Below are positions 43,995-52,309 of a stretch of 64,000 nt of DNA, one piece after another. The translations under genes and the position numbers were made by a program. Each line of letters begins with the position of its first letter. Position 1 is the stretch's first letter. The notes below the pieces were generated by a model. It did not search any database. It saw only the letters and a program-made list of their open reading frames with translations, and had not been told where the DNA came from. Source of the DNA: DASSUW01 sp963789005 (GTDB lineage Bacteria > Actinomycetota > Thermoleophilia > Solirubrobacterales > Solirubrobacteraceae); contig CAWBIZ010000002.1 in NCBI GenBank assembly GCA_963789005.1, positions 496,001 to 560,000 on the forward strand, in the 5' to 3' direction.

Positions 43995-44765
43995 GTGGCT
44001 TCGCGGACTGTGGTGATCACCGGTGTGAGCCGGGAGGGCGGGATCGGCGCCGCGCTCGCGCGGCGCTTCGCGGGCGAGGGGGCGCGGCTGTTCCTGACCG
44101 GCTGGGCGCCGCACGACGCCGAGCAGCCCTACGGCGAAGACCCGAGCGGCGGCGAGAGCGTTTCCCGCGAGCTGCGCGAGGCGGGCGCCGAGGTCGAGTT
44201 CGCCTCGGTCGACCTCGCCGACCCGGACGCGCCGCGGCAGATGTTCGAGGCGGCCCGCGCCGCGCTCGGGCGGGTTGACGTGCTGGTGGCCAACCACGCC
44301 CGCAGCGCCCGCGAGACGCTCGCCGAGCTGACGGCGGAGGAGCTCGATCGCTCGTTCGCGATCAACGCTCGCGCGACGCTGCTGCTGGCCAAGGAGTTCG
44401 CGGCGCAGGCCGAGGGCGGCGGCCGGATCGTGCTCTTCACCTCCGGCCAGTACCACGGCGCGATGCCCGAGGAGCTGCCATACATCGCGTCCAAGGCGGC
44501 GGTCCAGCAGCTCACGGCGACGCTCGCCGTCGAGCTCGCCCCGCGGGGCATCACGGTCAACTGCGTCAATCCCGGCCCCAACGACACCGGGTACGCGTTC
44601 GGCGAGGACCATCGCCGCGTCGAGGAGGCGATGCCGGGCGGTCGCTGGGGCCGGCCCGACGACGTCGCCAAGCTCGTGGCCTGGCTCTGCAGCGACGACG
44701 CGGACTGGGTCACCGGCCAGACGATCGCCTCCGACGGCGGCTGGTCGGCCCGCGGCGCCAGCTAG
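43995..44765 (+). CDS. short-chain dehydrogenase/reductase (FabG-like)
   Basis: A 256-aa classical SDR. The coenzyme motif is TGVSREGGIGAALARRF (about 8-24), with an unusual GGIG version of GxxxGxG. The catalytic residues are the serine in FTSGQYHG and the YIASK tetrad (Tyr about 163), with VNCVNPGPNDTG and GQTIASDGG at the C-terminus. Similar proteins are annotated as 3-oxoacyl-ACP reductases, but the substrate is open. The first GTG matches the leaderless box. It is convergent with the phosphoesterase gene, their stops overlapping by 3 bp. Confidence 0.85.
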   Translation: MASRTVVITGVSREGGIGAALARRFAGEGARLFLTGWAPHDAEQPYGEDPSGGESVSRELREAGAEVEFASVDLADPDAPRQMFEAARAALGRVDVLVANHARSARETLAELTAEELDRSFAINARATLLLAKEFAAQAEGGGRIVLFTSGQYHGAMPEELPYIASKAAVQQLTATLAVELAPRGITVNCVNPGPNDTGYAFGEDHRRVEEAMPGGRWGRPDDVAKLVAWLCSDDADWVTGQTIASDGGWSARGAS

Positions 44766-45451
44766 ACGTCCATCCTCGCCTGCTCGATGCGGCGGGCGAC
44801 GGTCTCGGCCCACGGCTCGCCGATCGCGCGCACGCGCGCCGCGCTCTCGGTGTGGTCGTAGGCGACGCGGCGGTGCTCGACCGCGCCGTCCGGGTGCAGG
44901 AGCGTGTATGCGGCGCGCTGGTCGCCGTCGAACGGCATCCCGACCGAGCCGGGGTTGACGAGCTCGATGCTGCGGACGGCCGATACGCGGCGGAAGGGGA
45001 GATGGGTGTGGCCGAAGTAGACGCGCGGGTGGGTGACGCCCTCGAGCAGCTCGGCCTCGTCGTCCGCGGGCTCGGGCAGGAACGAGCGGACGTCGCTGGG
45101 AGGTGAGCCGTGGCAGACGAGCGCGCCCTCGTGCTCGACGTCCGCGGGGAGGGCGGCGAGCTCGGCGACCGTCGCCTCGCCGAGCATGCGACGGGCGGCT
45201 TCGATCGCCCCCGGCACGACCGGGTTGTCGGGCGCCGCCGCCGGGTCGGCGGTCCAGCGCTCGCCGTTCCCGCGGATCCAGGTGGCGGGAGCCAGCTCGC
45301 GCAGGCGGGCGACGGTCTCGGCCGGCCAGCCGCCGAACAGCGCGTAGTCGCCGCCGAGGATCCAGCGGGCCGCGCCGCGCTCCTCCGCATCCACCACCAC
45401 CGCCTCCAGCGCCGGCAGGTTGCCGTGCACGTCGTAGAGCACGCCGATCAC
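44762..45451 (-). CDS. YfcE/MJ0936-type metallophosphoesterase
   Basis: A 229-aa calcineurin-like phosphodiesterase. The metal-binding motifs are complete: YDVHGN (about 7-12), GGDYALFG, RGNGERW, CHGSP and YFGHTHLPF, then VNPGSVGMP, typical of the YfcE/MJ0936 group. Members hydrolyse phosphodiesters in vitro; the physiological substrate is unknown. The GTG at 45451 starts the first strand directly; an ATG at 45514 would add a proline/arginine-rich tail that looks non-coding. Confidence 0.82.
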   Translation of the reverse strand: MIGVLYDVHGNLPALEAVVVDAEERGAARWILGGDYALFGGWPAETVARLRELAPATWIRGNGERWTADPAAAPDNPVVPGAIEAARRMLGEATVAELAALPADVEHEGALVCHGSPPSDVRSFLPEPADDEAELLEGVTHPRVYFGHTHLPFRRVSAVRSIELVNPGSVGMPFDGDQRAAYTLLHPDGAVEHRRVAYDHTESAARVRAIGEPWAETVARRIEQARMDV

Positions 45452-45508
45452 GAGCGCAGGTCGCCGATCAGGCGGGGTCGGGGGCCGGGGGCGATCACGA
45501 GCGCGGTA

Positions 45509-45514
45509 TACCAT
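45509..45514 (+). promoter_or_regulatory. -10 box TACCAT of the GT2 gene
   Basis: TACCAT lies 7 nt before the GTG at 45522, inside a GGTATACC palindrome (45506-45513). Confidence 0.45.
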
Positions 45515-45521
45515 CGCGCGG

Positions 45522-46379
45522 GTGAGCTACGGGTGCGTGGTCCTCACGCAGGGTCGCCGCCCGGACGAGCTTCGGCGCGCGGTCGACTCGCTGCTGAACC
45601 AGCGCGAGGTGGACGTCGACGTCGCGGTCGTGGGCAACGGCTGGACGCCGACCGGCCTCCCCGACGGCGTACACGCGGTGGCGCTCGACGAGGACGCCGG
45701 CATCCCCGCCGGCCGCAACGCGGGCGTGCCGCACGTCGGCGGCGACCTGCTCTTCTTCCTCGACGACGACGCCGGCCTCGCGGACCGGGACGCGCTCGCC
45801 CGCGTGCAGGCGAAGTTCGCCGGCGATCCCAGCCTCGGGCTCGTCCAGCTGCGGATCGTCCCCGACGGCCCGGGCCCGGCGGCGCGCGAGTGGGTCCCGC
45901 GGCTGCGCGTCGGCGACCCGGCGCGCAGCAGCGACGTCACCCATGTGTGGGAGGGTGCGGTCGCGATGCCGCGGCGGGTGTTCGACGAGGTCGGCGGCTG
46001 GCCGGGCGACTTCCGCTTCGTGCACGAGGGCGTCGATCTCGGCTGGCGCGTCATGGACGCCGGCTACCGCGTGCGCTACGCCGGCGACGTCGTCGCCGTG
46101 CACCCGCCGTACCGGCCGGCCCGCAACGAGTACGGCTACTACTTCGGCGCGCGCAACCGCGTCTGGCTCGCCCGCCGCTACCTCCCGCTCCCGCTCGGCG
46201 TGCTCTACGTCGCCAGCTTCGTGCTGCGCGCGCTGCCCCGGCTGGGGTCCCTCGACCGGCTGCGGCGCGCCGCGCGCGGATACCGCGACGGCATGCTCGC
46301 ACCGTGCGGGCCGCGACGCCGGCTGCGGGCGCGGACGCTCGTGCGGATGACGCTCCTCGGCCGCCCGCCGGTGCTCTGA
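45522..46379 (+). CDS. family 2 glycosyltransferase
   Basis: A 285-aa cytoplasmic GT-A glycosyltransferase. The nucleotide-binding start is VVLTQGRRPDELRRAVDSLL, the DXD-type metal motif is FFLDDDAG (about 84-91), and the acceptor-side motif is RFVHEGVDLGWRVMDAGYRV with the conserved E-D/W pair. A basic C-terminal region (ARNRVWLARRYLPLPLG) may touch the membrane. It probably transfers a sugar to a lipid-linked surface glycan, as judged from the neighbouring PglD-like and sugar transferase genes. It overlaps the next gene by one base. Confidence 0.85.
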   Translation: MSYGCVVLTQGRRPDELRRAVDSLLNQREVDVDVAVVGNGWTPTGLPDGVHAVALDEDAGIPAGRNAGVPHVGGDLLFFLDDDAGLADRDALARVQAKFAGDPSLGLVQLRIVPDGPGPAAREWVPRLRVGDPARSSDVTHVWEGAVAMPRRVFDEVGGWPGDFRFVHEGVDLGWRVMDAGYRVRYAGDVVAVHPPYRPARNEYGYYFGARNRVWLARRYLPLPLGVLYVASFVLRALPRLGSLDRLRRAARGYRDGMLAPCGPRRRLRARTLVRMTLLGRPPVL

Positions 46380-46996
46380 TGGCCGTCCCGATCGTCGGCG
46401 TCGGGGCGGGCGGGCACGCGAAGTCGGTGCTCGAGGCGATCCGCTCCGCGGACGAGTTCGAGGTCGTCGCGCTCGTCGACGACGACCCCGCGCTGGCCGG
46501 CAGCGAGCTGCTCGGGATCACGGTGACCGCCGGCCCGCCCAGCGGCGCGCGCCACGCGTTCCTCGGCGTCGGCGGGATCGGCGACCCCCGCCCGCGGCAG
46601 CGCGTGTGCGAGCGGCTGCTCGCCGACGGCTTCGAGCTGCCGCCGATCATCCACGCGAGCGCCGCCGTCTCGCCGTGGGCGACGCTCGGCCGCGGCGTGC
46701 AGGTCCTCGCCGCCGCGGTCGTCAACGCCGACGCGACGCTCGGCGACGGCGTGCTGATCAACACCGGTGCGGTCGTCGAGCACGACTGCGCGATCGGCGA
46801 CTACGCGCACGTGGCGCCCAACGCGACGCTGGGCGGCGGCGTGACCGTCGGCGCCGGCGCGCATGTCGGCATGGGCGCCGTCGTCATCGAGGGCAGGAGG
46901 GTGGGAGCATCAGCCTTCGTGGCTGCCGGCGCGGTGGTGATCGCCGACGTGCCCGACGGCGCGCGCGTCGCCGGTGTTCCCGCCCGCCCCGTCTGA
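46379..46996 (+). CDS. PglD/NeuD-type sugar O-/N-acyltransferase
   Basis: A 205-aa left-handed beta-helix acyltransferase. The N-terminal Rossmann-like sugar-nucleotide domain has VGVGAGGHAKSVLEAI (about 6-21). From about residue 95 there are hexapeptide repeats (VSPWATLGRGVQVLAAAVVN, GDGVLINTGAVVEHDCAIGD), with the catalytic histidine in VVEHDC. Family members acetylate UDP-amino sugars or sialic acids before glycan assembly. The last 87 bp overlap the sugar transferase gene on the other strand. Confidence 0.88.
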   Translation: MAVPIVGVGAGGHAKSVLEAIRSADEFEVVALVDDDPALAGSELLGITVTAGPPSGARHAFLGVGGIGDPRPRQRVCERLLADGFELPPIIHASAAVSPWATLGRGVQVLAAAVVNADATLGDGVLINTGAVVEHDCAIGDYAHVAPNATLGGGVTVGAGAHVGMGAVVIEGRRVGASAFVAAGAVVIADVPDGARVAGVPARPV

Positions 46997-47596
46997 CCCC
47001 TCGCCCCAGTCGCTGCGGGCGTCGTTGTAGACGCCACTCGGCCGGGCCAGCATCGGCAGCGTCCGAAACAGCAGCCGCAGGTCGAGCCAGGCCGAGCGGT
47101 TGTCGACGTACCAGACGTCGAGCTCGATCCGCTGCGGCCACGTGAGCTGGTTGCGGCCGAGGACCTGCGCCCAGCCCGTGATCCCGGGGCGCACCTCGAG
47201 CCGGCGAAGCTGGAACGGCGTGTACTGGTCGACCTGGTAGCGCAGCGTGGGGCGGGGGCCGACGATGCTCATGTCCCCGCGCAGCACGTTGACGACCTGC
47301 GGCAGCTCGTCGAGCGACCAGCGGCGCAGGAAGCGTCCGACGCGTGTGATCCGCGGGTCCTGCTCGGCGATCAGCCAGCCGGTGCCGAGCAGGTGCGCGT
47401 CGGGCACCATCGTGCGGAACTTGAGCAGCTCGAAGTCGCAGCCGTCGAGCCCTACGCGCGTCTGGCGCAGGATCACCGGGCCGCGGCTCTCGAGCCGGAT
47501 CGCGAGCGCGATCGCGGCAAGCGCCGGCGACAGCACGACCGTCACCGCCCCGGCGATCACCAGGTCGAGCGCCCGGGTCGCCAACCGGTCGATCAC
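46910..47596 (-). CDS. undecaprenyl-phosphate sugar phosphotransferase (WcaJ/WbaP catalytic domain)
   Basis: A 228-aa membrane enzyme that starts glycan repeat units by moving a sugar-phosphate onto undecaprenyl phosphate. One N-terminal hydrophobic hairpin (LDLVIAGAVTVVLSPALAAI) precedes the catalytic block: LLKFRTMVPDAH, RRWSLDELPQVVNVLRGDMS, IVGPRPTLRYQV and VRPGITGWAQV. It is the short monotopic form without the extra transmembrane helices of WcaJ. The C-terminal 29 residues (glycine/histidine-rich) are encoded opposite the pglD-like gene and look unusual. GTGA overlap with the GT2 gene upstream. Confidence 0.9.
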   Translation of the reverse strand: MIDRLATRALDLVIAGAVTVVLSPALAAIALAIRLESRGPVILRQTRVGLDGCDFELLKFRTMVPDAHLLGTGWLIAEQDPRITRVGRFLRRWSLDELPQVVNVLRGDMSIVGPRPTLRYQVDQYTPFQLRRLEVRPGITGWAQVLGRNQLTWPQRIELDVWYVDNRSAWLDLRLLFRTLPMLARPSGVYNDARSDWGEGSDGAGGNTGDARAVGHVGDHHRAGSHEG

Positions 47597-48699
47597 CGTG
47601 TGCCCTCCACCGGCGTCCACGTCGCCTGCGGCCCGTCGCGCAGCATCCGCGCGAGGCCGGCCACGGTCGCCGCGGTGACGACCGCGTAGTAGCGCGCGAA
47701 AGCCCCCAGCGGCGCGGCCGACCCTGCGAGCGCGAGCGCCAGCCACGCAGCGTGGCCGGCGACCAGCGCGCGAGCGGACGCGGAGGAGCGCGCCCGAGCC
47801 ACGCAGGAGGCCAGCAGCGCGACGTGCAGCGGGCCGGACGCGTAGCGCAGCAGCCGGTGCGAGACCAGCGCGGCGAAGTACGCGGGCGGCTGCCGGCGCG
47901 GGTCGAGCATCCCGCCGGTCAGCAGGTCGCCCCACGAGCGCGAGAGCATCCGCACCTTGCGCGCCCACTCGTCCGCGGTCGTGGGGGCGGCGGGCTCGAC
48001 CGCCACCGCCGCCGGCTCGTAGACGGCGCGCAGGCCCTTGCGCCGCAGCCGGAACGGGAGCCCGATGTCGTGGCTCGACGTCGCCGGCAGATCGACGTAC
48101 GCCGAGCGCCGAACCGCGTAGATCGCCCCGTTGCCGGCCGTGATCGACCCCAGGCGCGACTCCTGCTCGCGCAGCCACAGCTCGTAACGCCAATACACGC
48201 CCTCGACGTTGTCCCCGCTCGTGTCTACGAGCCGCAGCCGCCCGCACACGTAGCCGACCTCGGGGTCGGCGAGCGGGGCCACGAGCCGGCGCAGCGCGCC
48301 GGGCTCCCACATCGAGTTGGCGTCCGAGAACGCCAGCACCTCCGCACCGGTGGCGCGCGCGGCGGCGTTCTGCGCCGCGACCTTGCCGCCGCGCTCGTTC
48401 GCGAGCACGCGCACGCCGGGGAGCTCCTCGGCGATCGCGCGCGTGCCGTCGGTCGAGCCGTCGAGGCTGACGATCACCTCGAGCTCGGGGTAGTCGAGCG
48501 CGAGCGCGTTCTCGAGCCGCGCCCGGATCACGCGCTCCTCGTCGTGGGCGGCGACGATCAGCGCGACCGACGGCAGGCGGTCCTCGTCGCGGCGCGGCTC
48601 GTAGCGTCGCCGCGAGGCCGCCGCCGCGGCGACCAGCGGGTAGCCGGCGTGCGTCCACGCGATCAGCGCGAGCGAGCCCCACATCGCGAGCCGCGTCAC
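47593..48699 (-). CDS. membrane-bound family 2 glycosyltransferase
   Basis: A 368-aa GT2 enzyme. One N-terminal helix (MWGSLALIAWTHAGYPLVAA) is followed by the GT-A domain: SVALIVAAHDEERVIRARLENAL, VIVSLDGSTDGT, AFSDANSMWEPGAL (metal site) and GNGAIYAVRRSAY. C-terminal hydrophobic segments (about 275-350) resemble cellulose synthase/hyaluronan synthase-like transferases. It probably extends a surface polysaccharide. It overlaps the ABC permease stop (GTGA) and the sugar transferase start (GTGA). Confidence 0.88.
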   Translation of the reverse strand: MTRLAMWGSLALIAWTHAGYPLVAAAAASRRRYEPRRDEDRLPSVALIVAAHDEERVIRARLENALALDYPELEVIVSLDGSTDGTRAIAEELPGVRVLANERGGKVAAQNAAARATGAEVLAFSDANSMWEPGALRRLVAPLADPEVGYVCGRLRLVDTSGDNVEGVYWRYELWLREQESRLGSITAGNGAIYAVRRSAYVDLPATSSHDIGLPFRLRRKGLRAVYEPAAVAVEPAAPTTADEWARKVRMLSRSWGDLLTGGMLDPRRQPPAYFAALVSHRLLRYASGPLHVALLASCVARARSSASARALVAGHAAWLALALAGSAAPLGAFARYYAVVTAATVAGLARMLRDGPQATWTPVEGTR

Positions 48700-49499
48700 G
48701 CGCCGTCCCGTGCCGCCCACGAGAAGCCACGCACGGCAAGGACGACTCCCGCCGCCGCCCACAGGCCGAGCACCAGCAGCGCCACGCTGTGGTCGGCCAG
48801 CCCTTCGCCGGTGACCATCGCTCCCGACAAGCCGTCGATCAGGTGCTTGAGCGGCGTGATCGCCGCGAGGACCTCCAGGAACGCCGGGGCGTTCTCCTCG
48901 TCGTAGAACACGCCGGCCACGAACATCACCGGGAGGAAGATCGCGTTGACGTACGCGGGCGCGGACTCGGAGTTGGGGATGACGTGCGAGAGCGCGACCC
49001 CGAGCGACGCGAAGCAGACGACGCCGAGGACGAGGAACGCGATCAGGGCCAGCCAGTCGCTCGGCCACGAGATGCCGAACAGCAGCCGCCCGGCCACGAT
49101 CACGACTGCCACCTGGACCAGCGTGTTGGCCACCGCGTTGGCCGCGATCCCGGCCAGGTAGGCCGACGAGGAGAGCGGCGTGCCGCGCACGCGCTTGAGG
49201 ATGCCCTGCTCGCGCAGCCATGTGAGGTTGTAGGCGAGCGCCACGAAGCACGCGGACGCGACGCTCAGCCCCGCGATGCCGGGCACGACGACGTCGAGGT
49301 TCTCCTGCGTGCCGCTGAACACGGCGCCGAACAGCGCGAGGAACACGAGCGGGAGCAGGACGCCGAAGAACGCGGCGGTCGGGTTGCGCCAGAACATCCG
49401 CCGCTCGAGCCGGAACTGCCGCCAGGCGGCGCCCGCCCACGACGGCCGGCGAGGACCGCCACCCGCGGCGTGGACCGCCTCGAGCGCGTGCTCACTCAT
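48696..49499 (-). CDS. ABC-2 type transporter permease
   Basis: A 267-aa permease with six predicted helices. The cytoplasmic N-terminus RQFRLERRMFWRNPTAAFFG leads into the first helix, and the family motif region is FLPVMFVAGVFYDEENAPAFLEVLAAITPLKHLIDGL, cut here by my reading into PVMFVAGVF and TPLKHLIDGL. It pairs with the upstream ATPase as a DrrAB-like exporter. Position in the glycan cluster makes export of a lipid-linked or hydrophobic product plausible. Confidence 0.87.
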   Translation of the reverse strand: MSEHALEAVHAAGGGPRRPSWAGAAWRQFRLERRMFWRNPTAAFFGVLLPLVFLALFGAVFSGTQENLDVVVPGIAGLSVASACFVALAYNLTWLREQGILKRVRGTPLSSSAYLAGIAANAVANTLVQVAVVIVAGRLLFGISWPSDWLALIAFLVLGVVCFASLGVALSHVIPNSESAPAYVNAIFLPVMFVAGVFYDEENAPAFLEVLAAITPLKHLIDGLSGAMVTGEGLADHSVALLVLGLWAAAGVVLAVRGFSWAARDGA

Positions 49500-50400
49500 C
49501 GCCGACTGCTCCGCGTGCGCGCGCCTGTCGGGCGTCGGTTGTCGAGCCCGTGGTCTCGCCTTCCGTAAGGTCCAAGTAGACGTCCTCGAGCGACGGGCGC
49601 GTGACGGAGAGGTCCTCGAGCCGCTCGCCGCGCTCGAGCGCCGCCGCCGTCAGCTCGTGCAGCAGCGCGGTCGGGTCGTCGGTGACGTGCTCGCCGCCGC
49701 GATAGGTGACGCGGTAGCGCGCGGCGCCGGCGCCGAGCTCGCCCGGCCGGCCCTCGGCGAGGATGGCGCCGTCCTTGATGATCGCCACGCGGTCGGCCAG
49801 CGCCTGCGCCTCGTCGAGGTAGTGGGTGGTGAGCAGGACGGTCTTGCCGAGCTCGCGCAGCGAGCGCACGGTGTCCCAGGCGGCGCGCCGGGCGGCGGGA
49901 TCGAAGCCGACGGTCGGCTCGTCGAGGAAGATGAGCTCGGGGTCGCCGACGAGCGCGAGCGCGAGGTCGAGCCGCCGCTGCTGGCCGCCGGAGAGCGTGC
50001 GCGCGCGGCGGTCGGCGGCCTCGTCGAGCCCGGACAGCGCGATCACCTCGCTGACGTCGCGGGGGGCGGGATAGAGCGAGGCCCAGTGCGCGAGCGTTTC
50101 GCGGACGCTGAGGTGCGGATACGTGCCGCAGCTCTGCAGCACGACGCCCACCCGCTCGCGCAGCGCCGCGGGACGCTCTCCCGGATCGTGTCCGAGCACG
50201 GACACGCTGCCGGCCGTGCGCAAGCGGTGCCCCTCGAGGATCTCGACCGTCGTCGTCTTCCCGGCGCCGTTGGGCCCGAGCAGGCCGAAGACCTCCCCCC
50301 GCCGGACCTCGAAGTCGATGCCGCGGACCGCGTCGCGGCCGTCGTAGGCCTTGCGCAGGCCCTCGACCTCGATCGCGGCGGCTCGCTCCACGCGGGCCAT
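49492..50400 (-). CDS. ABC-2 exporter ATPase (DrrA/CcmA-like)
   Basis: A 302-aa ATPase. Walker A is LLGPNGAGKTTTVEILEG (about 40-57), followed by the Q-loop VGVVLQSCGTYPHLS, signature LSGGQQRRLDLALAL, Walker B LIFLDEPTVGFD and the switch TTHYLDEA. The C-terminal domain (RPSLEDVYLDLTEGE) is typical of drug and lipid ABC-2 exporters. It overlaps the permease by 8 bp. A GGGAGG ribosome binding site precedes the ATG at 50400. It is divergent from ppx by 23 bp. Confidence 0.9.
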   Translation of the reverse strand: MARVERAAAIEVEGLRKAYDGRDAVRGIDFEVRRGEVFGLLGPNGAGKTTTVEILEGHRLRTAGSVSVLGHDPGERPAALRERVGVVLQSCGTYPHLSVRETLAHWASLYPAPRDVSEVIALSGLDEAADRRARTLSGGQQRRLDLALALVGDPELIFLDEPTVGFDPAARRAAWDTVRSLRELGKTVLLTTHYLDEAQALADRVAIIKDGAILAEGRPGELGAGAARYRVTYRGGEHVTDDPTALLHELTAAALERGERLEDLSVTRPSLEDVYLDLTEGETTGSTTDARQARARGAVGDE

Positions 50401-50423
50401 GATGGCAACCTCCCAGCCCGCTC

Positions 50424-51287
50424 ATGATCTGCGGCTGCATCGACATCGGCACGAACACCACGCGCGTGCTCGTCGCCGAGGTCGACGGCGGGCGGCTCGT
50501 GGAGGTGCTCCAGCAGCGCGTCTTCACGCGCATCGGCAAGGGCATGACAGCCGGGGGAGCGATCCTGCCCGAGAAGACCGCCGAGGTCGCGGCCGTGGTC
50601 GCCGGACAGGTGGCACTGGCAGGCGAGGCCGGCGCGCGCCGGGTGCGCGTGGTCGCCACCGCCGCGATCCGCTCGTGCGCGAACCGCGACGAGTTCGTCG
50701 CCGGCATCGACGCGCGGGTCGAGGTCCTCGACGGCGAGGAGGAGGCCCGGCTGGCCTTCCTCGGCGCCACCCGCACGCTCGGCCGCCGCCTGGACGGCAC
50801 GATCGGGGTCGTCGACGTGGGCGGCGGCTCGACCGAGCTCGCCGTCGGCACCTACGACGGCGGCGTGACCTGGTCGTCGTCGTACCGCCTCGGCTCGGGC
50901 TCGATCGCCGATGACCACCTGCGCACCGATCCGCCGGCGCGCGACGAGCTGGCGGCCGCCCGCGCGCACGCGTGCGAGATCCTCGGCCGCGCGCCGGTGC
51001 CGCAACCCGACGCCGCCGTCGCGGTCGGCGGCAGCGCCGCGTCGCTGCGCACGGTCGTCGGCGACGTGCTCGAGCCCGGCACGCTCGAGCGCGCGCTCGG
51101 CGTGCTCTCGGGCGCGCCCGCGGCCGACGTCGCCCACCGCTTCTCGCTCGACGCCGAGCGCGTGCGCCTGCTGCCCGCCGGCATCCTGATCCTCGACGCC
51201 GCCTCGCAGGTGCTGGGACAGCCGTTGCAGATCGGCCACGGAGGGCTGCGCGAGGGCGTGCTCCTCGATATGGCGCATACCCTCTGA
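50424..51287 (+). CDS. ppx: exopolyphosphatase / Ppx-GppA phosphatase (short form)
   Basis: A 287-aa member of the actin-like Ppx/GppA family. The phosphate-1 motif is CIDIGTNTTRVLVAEV (about 4-19), then ATAAIRSCANRDEF, the phosphate-2 motif VVDVGGGSTELAVG (about 131-144) and AVGGSAASLRTV. It is the short two-domain form without the C-terminal HD domain, as in mycobacterial Ppx1. It releases phosphate from polyphosphate or pppGpp. It leads an operon with two CHAD proteins and ppk1. Confidence 0.9.
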   Translation: MICGCIDIGTNTTRVLVAEVDGGRLVEVLQQRVFTRIGKGMTAGGAILPEKTAEVAAVVAGQVALAGEAGARRVRVVATAAIRSCANRDEFVAGIDARVEVLDGEEEARLAFLGATRTLGRRLDGTIGVVDVGGGSTELAVGTYDGGVTWSSSYRLGSGSIADDHLRTDPPARDELAAARAHACEILGRAPVPQPDAAVAVGGSAASLRTVVGDVLEPGTLERALGVLSGAPAADVAHRFSLDAERVRLLPAGILILDAASQVLGQPLQIGHGGLREGVLLDMAHTL

Positions 51288-51290
51288 GCC

Positions 51291-51776
51291 GTGGCCAAGG
51301 CCGCCGAGATCAACGTCGACCCGTTCGAGCCGTACGCGCTCGCCGGCGCCCGGATCGTGCGCGCGCGCGCCGACGAGCTGTTCTCGCACGGCGACGAGGT
51401 GCTCGACACGTCCGACATCGAGCGCGTGCACGACATGCGCGTGGCGTCGCGGCGGCTGCGCGCGGTGCTGGAGATCTTCGAGCCGGTGTTCCCGACGGGC
51501 GACTTCAAGACCGTGCTGCGCGACGTCAAGGCGCTGGCCGACGCCCTCGGCGAGCGCCGCGACCCCGACGTGCACATCGAGGCGATGGAACAGCTCGAGG
51601 CCGCCGTGCAGGCGACCAACCGGCCGGGCATCGAGGCGCTCGTCCAGCGCCAGCGCGCCCGCCAGGCGGCGGGCAACGCCGCGCTCGCCGCCGCGCTCGA
51701 GCACATCCGCGAGGCCGACCTCCACGCGCGGCTGCACTCGCTCGCCGATGGCGCCGAGGAGGCGCTGCAGCCGTGA
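51291..51776 (+). CDS. CHAD-domain protein (first of a split pair)
   Basis: A 161-aa all-helical CHAD protein. The conserved basic/histidine motif VHDMRVASRRLRAVLEIFEP (about 46-65) recurs in the next gene. A second helix pair carries a matching VLRDVKALADALGERRDPDV segment. CHAD domains bind polyphosphate through rows of arginine and lysine, and the domain usually contains two such helical bundles; here each gene appears to hold one. GTG start at 51291; it overlaps the second gene (GTGA). Confidence 0.85.
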   Translation: MAKAAEINVDPFEPYALAGARIVRARADELFSHGDEVLDTSDIERVHDMRVASRRLRAVLEIFEPVFPTGDFKTVLRDVKALADALGERRDPDVHIEAMEQLEAAVQATNRPGIEALVQRQRARQAAGNAALAAALEHIREADLHARLHSLADGAEEALQP

Positions 51777-52309
51777 AGGCCCGGCGCGTGAAGGGGCTCG
51801 AGCCCGAGGCGCCGCTGGCCGACAACGCCGAGCGGATCGTGCGCGTGCGGCTCGACGAGCTGACCTCCTTCATCCCGAGGGCGCTCGACCCCGACGAGGT
51901 CGTGGCGCTGCACGACATGCGGATCGCCGCCAAGCGCCTGCGCTACGTGCTCGAGGTGACCGGCTCGTGCTTCGGGCCGTACGCGTCGAACGCGGTGAAG
52001 ATGGTCAAGGACCTCCAGGACCTGCTGGGCGAGATCCACGACTGCGACGTCCAGCTGCCCGAGGTCGCCGACTTCCTCGAGGAGCTCGTGCAGGAGGACG
52101 TGGCCGCCGCGGGAGCGTCGCCGGGAGACCTCGCGCGCACGCCCAACCGCCGCGCGTACGCCGGCCTCGTCGCGCTCCGCGTCCATCTCCAGGCGCGGCG
52201 CCGCGCGCTGTTCGATGACTTCCTCGAGCTGTGGCGGGACTATGAACGTAAGGGATTCGCCGCCCGTCTCGCCTTTGCCCTGTCAGAACGTTCAGACTCC
52301 AGGCCGTGA
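51773..52309 (+). CDS. CHAD-domain protein (second of a split pair)
   Basis: A 178-aa CHAD protein. The motif is LHDMRIAAKRLRYVLEVTGS (about 43-62), then MVKDLQDLLGEIHDCDVQLP (about 74-93), which is the better conserved CHAD signature. It is homologous to the preceding gene, so the two may pair to make one two-bundle polyphosphate-binding unit at polyphosphate granules. The GTG at 51773 overlaps the upstream stop, and its own stop overlaps the ppk1 GTG. Confidence 0.88.
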   Translation: MKARRVKGLEPEAPLADNAERIVRVRLDELTSFIPRALDPDEVVALHDMRIAAKRLRYVLEVTGSCFGPYASNAVKMVKDLQDLLGEIHDCDVQLPEVADFLEELVQEDVAAAGASPGDLARTPNRRAYAGLVALRVHLQARRRALFDDFLELWRDYERKGFAARLAFALSERSDSRP

